Below are positions 60,007 to 64,000 of a DNA stretch of 64,000 bases, piece after piece; position 1 is the first letter of the stretch, and every line of letters starts with the position of its first letter. The notes below the pieces were generated by a model. The model was not told the origin of the DNA. It made no database searches and worked only from the letters and a program-made list of their open reading frames with translations. This stretch comes from Gordonia lacunae (GTDB lineage: Bacteria; Actinomycetota; Actinomycetes; Mycobacteriales; Mycobacteriaceae): the NCBI RefSeq assembly GCF_002149015.1, contig NZ_NGFO01000019.1:1-64000 (forward strand). Reading direction: 5' to 3'. A program made the translations under genes and the position numbers.

Positions 60007-61041
60007 ATGAGCTCAGTCACAGTTCCCGCCACCGCGCCGGGAGAAGTCGCGACCTCCGACGTCGCCATCGAGGCCATCGACCTGGTGAAACGCTTCGGCG
60101 ATTTCACCGCGGTCGACGGTGTGAGTTTCACCGTGCCGCGGGGTTCCGTGCTCGGCCTGCTCGGCCCCAACGGCGCGGGCAAGACCACCACCGTCCGGAT
60201 GATGACCACTCTCTCACCACCCACGAGCGGTACCGCGCGCATCGCCGGATACGACGTCCGCGAGCAACCCGGGATGGTCCGCCAGAACATGGGCCTCACC
60301 GGACAGGCCGCCACGGTCGACGAGATCCTGACCGGCCGCGAGAACCTGCGCATGATCGGCGGTCTCTACGGCATCGGACGCAAGACTCTCGCCCGTCGTT
60401 CCGAAGAACTCCTCGAGCAGTTCTCACTCGCCGACGCCGGTGACAAGCAGGTCAAGTCGTATTCCGGCGGCATGCGCCGGCGGCTCGACCTCGCGGTCAG
60501 TCTCCTGGCCACGCCGCCGGTGCTCTTCCTCGACGAGCCGACGACCGGCCTCGACCCGCGCAGCCGCTCCGAACTCTGGGAGGTCCTGCGCGAGCTCGTC
60601 GCCGAGGGCACCACGTTGCTGCTCACGACGCAGTATCTCGAGGAGGCCGATCAGCTCGCCGACGACATCGTCGTCATCGACAAGGGCACGATCATCGCGC
60701 ACGGCACGTCACTCCAGCTCAAGGAGCAGGCCGGTTCCGCGAGCCTGGTGCTGACCGTCTCGCACGCCGACGACCTACCCGCCGCCGAGGCACTGCTGCG
60801 CAAGAACGGTGCGGAGGTGTTCGTCGACGTGGCGGCCCGCCGGCTCACGACTGCCGCCGGCGGCCTGGGCGACCTGCCGCGCGTCGCGGCATGGTTCGAC
60901 GAGAGCGGCATCGCCGTCGACGACTTCGGACTCTCCCGTCCGAGCCTCGACGACGTCTTCCTCTCCCTCACCGGCCACCGCGCCGAGGAGTCCAGCAACG
61001 CCGAGGACACCGACAACACCACCGACGAGGAGCGTTCCTGA
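60007..61041 (+). CDS. ABC exporter ATP-binding protein, DrrA type
   Basis: 344 aa. Walker A GPNGAGKTTT, signature YSGGMRRRLDLA, Walker B VLFLDEPTTGLD, and the DrrA-type C-terminal domain (LSRPSLDDVFLSLTGHRAEE). Family members export daunorubicin and other hydrophobic compounds or lipids. The permease gene follows with a 1-nt overlap. GGAGA lies just before the ATG. Confidence 0.93.
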   Translation: MSSVTVPATAPGEVATSDVAIEAIDLVKRFGDFTAVDGVSFTVPRGSVLGLLGPNGAGKTTTVRMMTTLSPPTSGTARIAGYDVREQPGMVRQNMGLTGQAATVDEILTGRENLRMIGGLYGIGRKTLARRSEELLEQFSLADAGDKQVKSYSGGMRRRLDLAVSLLATPPVLFLDEPTTGLDPRSRSELWEVLRELVAEGTTLLLTTQYLEEADQLADDIVVIDKGTIIAHGTSLQLKEQAGSASLVLTVSHADDLPAAEALLRKNGAEVFVDVAARRLTTAAGGLGDLPRVAAWFDESGIAVDDFGLSRPSLDDVFLSLTGHRAEESSNAEDTDNTTDEERS

Positions 61042-61886
61042 TGACGACCACGGCACACACCCACGCGGTGGTCGCGGACAAGCCGCGGATCCACCCGACC
61101 ACGATCTGGCAACAGGCCTGGATCATGGTCAAGCGCAACATGATCCACACCAAGCGGATGCCGGAGATGCTCTCCGACGTCACCATTCAGCCGATCATGT
61201 TCGTGCTGTTGTTCGCCTACGTGTTCGGCGCGTCGATCCAGACCGACTCGGCGTCGTACAAAGAGTTCCTGCTCCCGGGCATCATGGGCCAGACCATCGT
61301 GTTCACCGCGTTCATCGTGTCCACCGGCATCACCGCCGACCTCGAGAAGGGCATCATCGACCGGTTCCGATCGCTGCCCATCCAGCGGTCGTCGGTGTTG
61401 ATCGGACGCAGTATCGCCAGCCTGCTCCACAGTTCGATCGGCATCGTCGTCATGGCCGTGACCGGCCTGGCCATCGGCTGGCGAATCCGGGGCTCCTTCG
61501 GTGAGGCGGTCCTCGCGTTCGCGCTGCTCCTGCTCTTCGGCTTCGCGATGATCTGGTTCGGCATCCTCATCGGCTCGTGGCTGCGGACGGTCGAGGCCGT
61601 CAACGGCTTCATGTTCTCGGTTCTGTTCCCGATCACGTTCCTGTCGAACGCGTTCGTCCCGACCGAGCCGATGCCCACCTGGCTGCGGACGATCGCCGAG
61701 TGGAACCCGATGTCGTCACTGGTCCAGGCATTGCGTGTGCTGTGGGGTAACGGCCCGGCATTCGGTCCGGATGCGGCTCTGCCGCTGCAGTATCCGGTCC
61801 TCGCCACCGTGATCTGGACGGTCGCGCTGACGCTCATCTTCGCGCCGTTCGCGCTGCGCGCCTACAACAAGCGGACCTCGGATTAG
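61041..61886 (+). CDS. ABC exporter permease, DrrB type
   Basis: 281 aa, six membrane helices of the ABC2 type. Typical segments: MPEMLSDVTIQPIMFVLLFA, DLEKGIIDRFRSLPI, and FLSNAFVPTEPMPTWLRTIA. Coupled to the ATPase gene (TGATG) with GAGGAGCG as ribosome binding site. Substrate unknown; no biosynthetic genes lie nearby, so general drug or lipid export is likely. Confidence 0.93.
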   Translation: MTTTAHTHAVVADKPRIHPTTIWQQAWIMVKRNMIHTKRMPEMLSDVTIQPIMFVLLFAYVFGASIQTDSASYKEFLLPGIMGQTIVFTAFIVSTGITADLEKGIIDRFRSLPIQRSSVLIGRSIASLLHSSIGIVVMAVTGLAIGWRIRGSFGEAVLAFALLLLFGFAMIWFGILIGSWLRTVEAVNGFMFSVLFPITFLSNAFVPTEPMPTWLRTIAEWNPMSSLVQALRVLWGNGPAFGPDAALPLQYPVLATVIWTVALTLIFAPFALRAYNKRTSD

Positions 61887-61922
61887 ACCACCACCCGACC
61901 GAGGTTCGTCGACGCGACCCGC

Positions 61923-63287
61923 TCAGGCAGTCAACGTGATTGCTTGCAGCGGGTCGCTGTATATCGCGTCGAGGGAGACCGCTCCGGCCGCCTGCTGCTG
62001 CACAGTTGCTCCCGAATGAGACACGCGCACATCGCGCTTGGACACGATCGAGGTCTCCCGCACGGCGCGGGCCACCGTGGGCAGTCCCGCTGCGTAGTCG
62101 GTGAAGGCCTGACCGCCCAGGATGATGTGGTCCGGGTTGAAGATGTCGGCGATGAGCCCGACCGTGCGCCCCAGCACTTCCGCCCGCTCCTCGAGCAGAC
62201 GACGCGCCGTCACGTCACCGGTGCGGGCCAGCGCATGGACATCCTCGACGTCGGTCACCGAGAGGCCAAGAGCCCGAGCCGCTTCCACGACCCCGGTGTC
62301 GCTGACCGCGGGTTCCAGGCGGCCGGTCCGGTTCGGATCGAGCAGGGTGGTCGAACCCGTCGGGAAATGACCGATCACCGGCGGTCCCGCGGTCGGCGTG
62401 TGCACGGTCCCGCCGACGCTGAAGGCGATGCCGAGCATCTCACGCGCGTAGAAGTAGAGAAAGCTCGACTGCTGGTCGTCGGGGTTGAGTACGAGTTCGG
62501 CCGCGGCCATGGCCTCGACGTGGGACGCCACCGAGACGGGCAGTCCGACGGCCTCCGCGATCGTCCGACCGACCTGTGCCCCCTCCCAGCCAAGCCGGGG
62601 ATGGTCGACGACACCGCCGTCGGCCACGCGCCCACCGAGCGCGACACCCACCCACAGCACCCGCCGGCCCGTCCAGCGCTCGGCGAAGCGCCGCGCGCTG
62701 ACACCGATGGCGGTGAGCGCGTCCTCCGGCGAGTCGGCATGCGGAGTCGGGATCTGGATGGCCCCGACGACGCGATGCAGCAGGTCATGGGTGGTGATCG
62801 CGGTGACCTTGTAACCGATGTGGATACCCAGCGTGAGGAACTCGGAGATGTTGACCTCGAACGGCAGCCGCGGACGACCGATGGCGCCCGACGGCGCGAG
62901 GTCGGCCCGTTCACGGATCAGGCCCGCCTTCAGCAACGCGCTGACCTGACGATTGACCGTGGAGATGCTGAGCCCGGTGCGCTCGGCCGCGTCGTCGCGG
63001 AACAGCGGGCCGGACAGTCGGGCAGCCCGGAGGACGAGTGCCGCGGGTTTGGTCGACAACTCCAGGCGCGGCGTTGCGACGTGCACCCGCTGGTCCCCCT
63101 TCACTGGTCCGCGTCGGTCGGCGACCGGACCCGGGGTCCGAGTCGGCGGTACGGAAGTCAACGGTACGGGCTGGCGAGAGCCCTGAGGAGCACGACGCAC
63201 CGCGCGGGTGACCGGCTGACGCCGAACAGGAGAAGCGGGGGCGTTGCGCAGGGTACGGGTGGAGAGTTCAGGCAGTGTGGCGGTCAT
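61923..63287 (-). CDS. ROK family transcriptional regulator
   Basis: 454 aa. An unusual basic, Pro/Arg-rich N-terminal stretch of about 80 residues, then a winged HTH (RLSGPLFRDDAAERTGLSIS, VNRQVSALLKAGLIRER), then the ROK fold (LGIHIGYKVTAITTHDLLHR, GVALGGRVADGGVVDHPRLG, LIADIFNPDHIILGGQAF). The zinc motif C-x-C-G-x2-G-C of classical ROK proteins is missing. I start at ATG 63287 (GACGAGGAC upstream). The frame is open to 63440, but that part overlaps the leader peptide. A poly-Cys leader and a hairpin upstream suggest control by cysteine supply, so the target may be sulfur metabolism. Confidence 0.88.
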   Translation of the reverse strand: MTATLPELSTRTLRNAPASPVRRQPVTRAVRRAPQGSRQPVPLTSVPPTRTPGPVADRRGPVKGDQRVHVATPRLELSTKPAALVLRAARLSGPLFRDDAAERTGLSISTVNRQVSALLKAGLIRERADLAPSGAIGRPRLPFEVNISEFLTLGIHIGYKVTAITTHDLLHRVVGAIQIPTPHADSPEDALTAIGVSARRFAERWTGRRVLWVGVALGGRVADGGVVDHPRLGWEGAQVGRTIAEAVGLPVSVASHVEAMAAAELVLNPDDQQSSFLYFYAREMLGIAFSVGGTVHTPTAGPPVIGHFPTGSTTLLDPNRTGRLEPAVSDTGVVEAARALGLSVTDVEDVHALARTGDVTARRLLEERAEVLGRTVGLIADIFNPDHIILGGQAFTDYAAGLPTVARAVRETSIVSKRDVRVSHSGATVQQQAAGAVSLDAIYSDPLQAITLTA

Positions 63288-63306
63288 GATCGTCCTCGTC
63301 GAAAGA

Positions 63307-63323
63307 CCCCGCGGATCGCGGGG
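63307..63323 (-). promoter_or_regulatory. Terminator-like hairpin in the ROK leader
   Basis: CCCCGCG (63307-63313) pairs with CGCGGGG (63317-63323) around GAT. Read on the minus strand it is followed by TCTTTCG and then by the ROK ribosome binding site, so it could act as an attenuator for the ROK gene. Confidence 0.6.
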
Positions 63324-63402
63324 CGTAAGCCGGAAGCTGGTGCTCTGAGAAGAGACTCGAGAAGCGACGCCCCGGGGAGGAGATTGACTCGGCGGGGGTC
63401 GG

Positions 63403-63471
63403 TCAGCGCATTCGACGACAACAACAGAGAACGCGTGCAAGTGGCAGACGACAGCCCAGCGCGGTGGTCAC
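63403..63471 (-). CDS. Poly-cysteine leader peptide
   Basis: 22 codons, VTTALGCRLPLARVLCCCRR then MR and TGA. GTG at 63471 has a perfect GGAGG (63484-63480) 8 nt upstream. Cys at 7 and a CCC run at 16-18, all TGT codons. Small poly-Cys ORFs of this kind in mycobacteria are known to make downstream gene expression respond to cysteine by ribosome stalling. The ROK gene begins 115 nt further on, with a terminator-like hairpin between them. The stop lies before the ROK start, so no overlap. Confidence 0.75.
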   Translation of the reverse strand: MTTALGCRLPLARVLCCCRRMR

Positions 63472-63764
63472 ATAGGTGACCTCCGGAAGCCTGTGGTCGG
63501 CACTTGTCATGCGGATCAAGCTAGCAACGCGGCCCCGCACCGGCAAGCCCGTCCGACCCCCGGTCACGGGCACCGGCGACCGGTCGCACACGCGTCCACC
63601 GGCGAGAATAGGCCCGCGGCGCGAGGCGGACAGGGGTTGCACTCACCCTGATCCGAACTCGTTCGGCGTCCGGTCGCTCGACCTGCGAACCGAAGGCGAA
63701 GCGGACCGTGGTCGGCTTGGCCACTCGGGTCGAGGCTGTCGGTGCACCCCGGTAGATTGTGAGC
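63472..63764. other. Divergent gap between poly-Cys leader and ECF sigma gene
   Basis: 293 nt that must contain the promoters for the leader/ROK transcript (minus) and the ECF sigma gene (plus). No gene and no strong dyad seen. Confidence 0.5.
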
Positions 63765-64000
63765 ATGACCACAACCAGCCCCGCGGCTGAGTCCAGCGCC
63801 GCGACCGACGCCGAGTTCCTCGAGGTCAGCGAGCCCTTCCGGCGCGAGATCATCGCGCACTGCTACCGGATGACCGGGTCCCACCACGACGCCGAGGATC
63901 TCGCCCAGGAGACCTTCCTCCGCGCATGGAAGGGCTATGCGAAGTTCGACCATCGGGCGTCCGTGCGCACGTGGCTGCACAAGATCGCGACCAACACGTG
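63765..64000 (+). CDS. ECF RNA polymerase sigma factor (5' part, cut by window edge)
   Basis: The first 78 residues of a sigma-70 family protein. Region 2: FRREIIAHCYRMTGSHHDAE, DLAQETFLRAWKGY, then VRTWLHKIATNT. The wording fits the SigG/SigJ-like long ECF group, which often carries a SnoaL-like C-terminus; that part lies outside. ATG has GTGAGC only as a weak upstream site. Confidence 0.85.
   Translation, partial: MTTTSPAAESSAATDAEFLEVSEPFRREIIAHCYRMTGSHHDAEDLAQETFLRAWKGYAKFDHRASVRTWLHKIATNT

Overview
The window is a high-GC actinobacterial chromosome segment. GTG and TTG starts are common, and operons are packed with 4-nt ATGA/GTGA stop-start overlaps. Gene content (mycobacterial-type fadB/fadA, many TetR and SDR genes, a poly-cysteine leader peptide, an ECF42/DGPF pair) points to Mycobacteriales, most likely Gordonia or a close relative. 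That placement is inference; there is no rRNA or other marker gene here, and I saw no tRNA, CRISPR array or intact insertion sequence.

Layout. 0.3-3.6 kb: a plus-strand operon with a Rieske oxygenase, a small unknown protein, a RidA-like protein and an aromatic-acid MFS transporter. 3.6-4.75 kb: a worn stretch with an AbiEi-type antitoxin remnant, a 70-nt hairpin and a miniature slipin. 4.8-9.6 kb: housekeeping beta-oxidation fadB-fadA (minus) with a divergent tandem-domain TetR regulator. 9.7-38.1 kb: a large accessory catabolic island. Its minus arm (21.6 to 11.6 kb) is one nine-gene run: alpha/beta hydrolase, solute-binding lipoprotein, SDR, ABC ATPase, fused permease, SDR, second paralogous lipoprotein, old-yellow-enzyme-type reductase, SDR. 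Its plus arm (22.7-35.2 kb) encodes a CoA-dependent degradation route: enoyl-CoA hydratase family protein, DUF35 + thiolase-like pair, two acyl-CoA dehydrogenases, an APH-type kinase, SDRs, CoA ligase, EthD protein, MBL hydrolase and two medium-chain reductases. A FAD dehydrogenase and an MFS exporter follow. Several promoters of the island share a so far unnamed operator built on AACTGAACT/AGTTCA half-sites, so the arms look like one regulon. A TetR inside the island (10963-11589) is the first candidate regulator.

38-42.3 kb: a class III nucleotidyl cyclase with a MerR-like N-terminus, then an ECF42 sigma/YciI/DUF998 operon with a divergent partner. 42.3-50.1 kb: a broken benzoylformate-decarboxylase-like gene, two tandem AraC regulators behind a membrane protein, glutamate decarboxylase, and a YhgE/Pip membrane protein with a degenerate ABC ATPase. 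50.8-54.2 kb: a choloylglycine-hydrolase-family enzyme, a FUSC-type membrane protein and a small membrane protein. 54.3-56.6 kb: SDR + hydrolase divergent from a TetR with two palindromic operators. 56.7-59.7 kb: molybdate ABC transporter with an HTH-Mop protein. 60.0-61.9 kb: a DrrAB-type exporter. 61.9-63.5 kb: a ROK regulator behind a poly-cysteine leader peptide and a terminator-like hairpin. 63.8-64 kb: the start of an ECF sigma factor.

How it fits together: the island looks built to import an unknown substrate (two binding proteins for one importer), activate it to a CoA thioester, oxidise and cleave it through acyl-CoA dehydrogenase, kinase and aldolase-like steps, and pass products to FadA/FadB. 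The substrate cannot be read from sequence alone.
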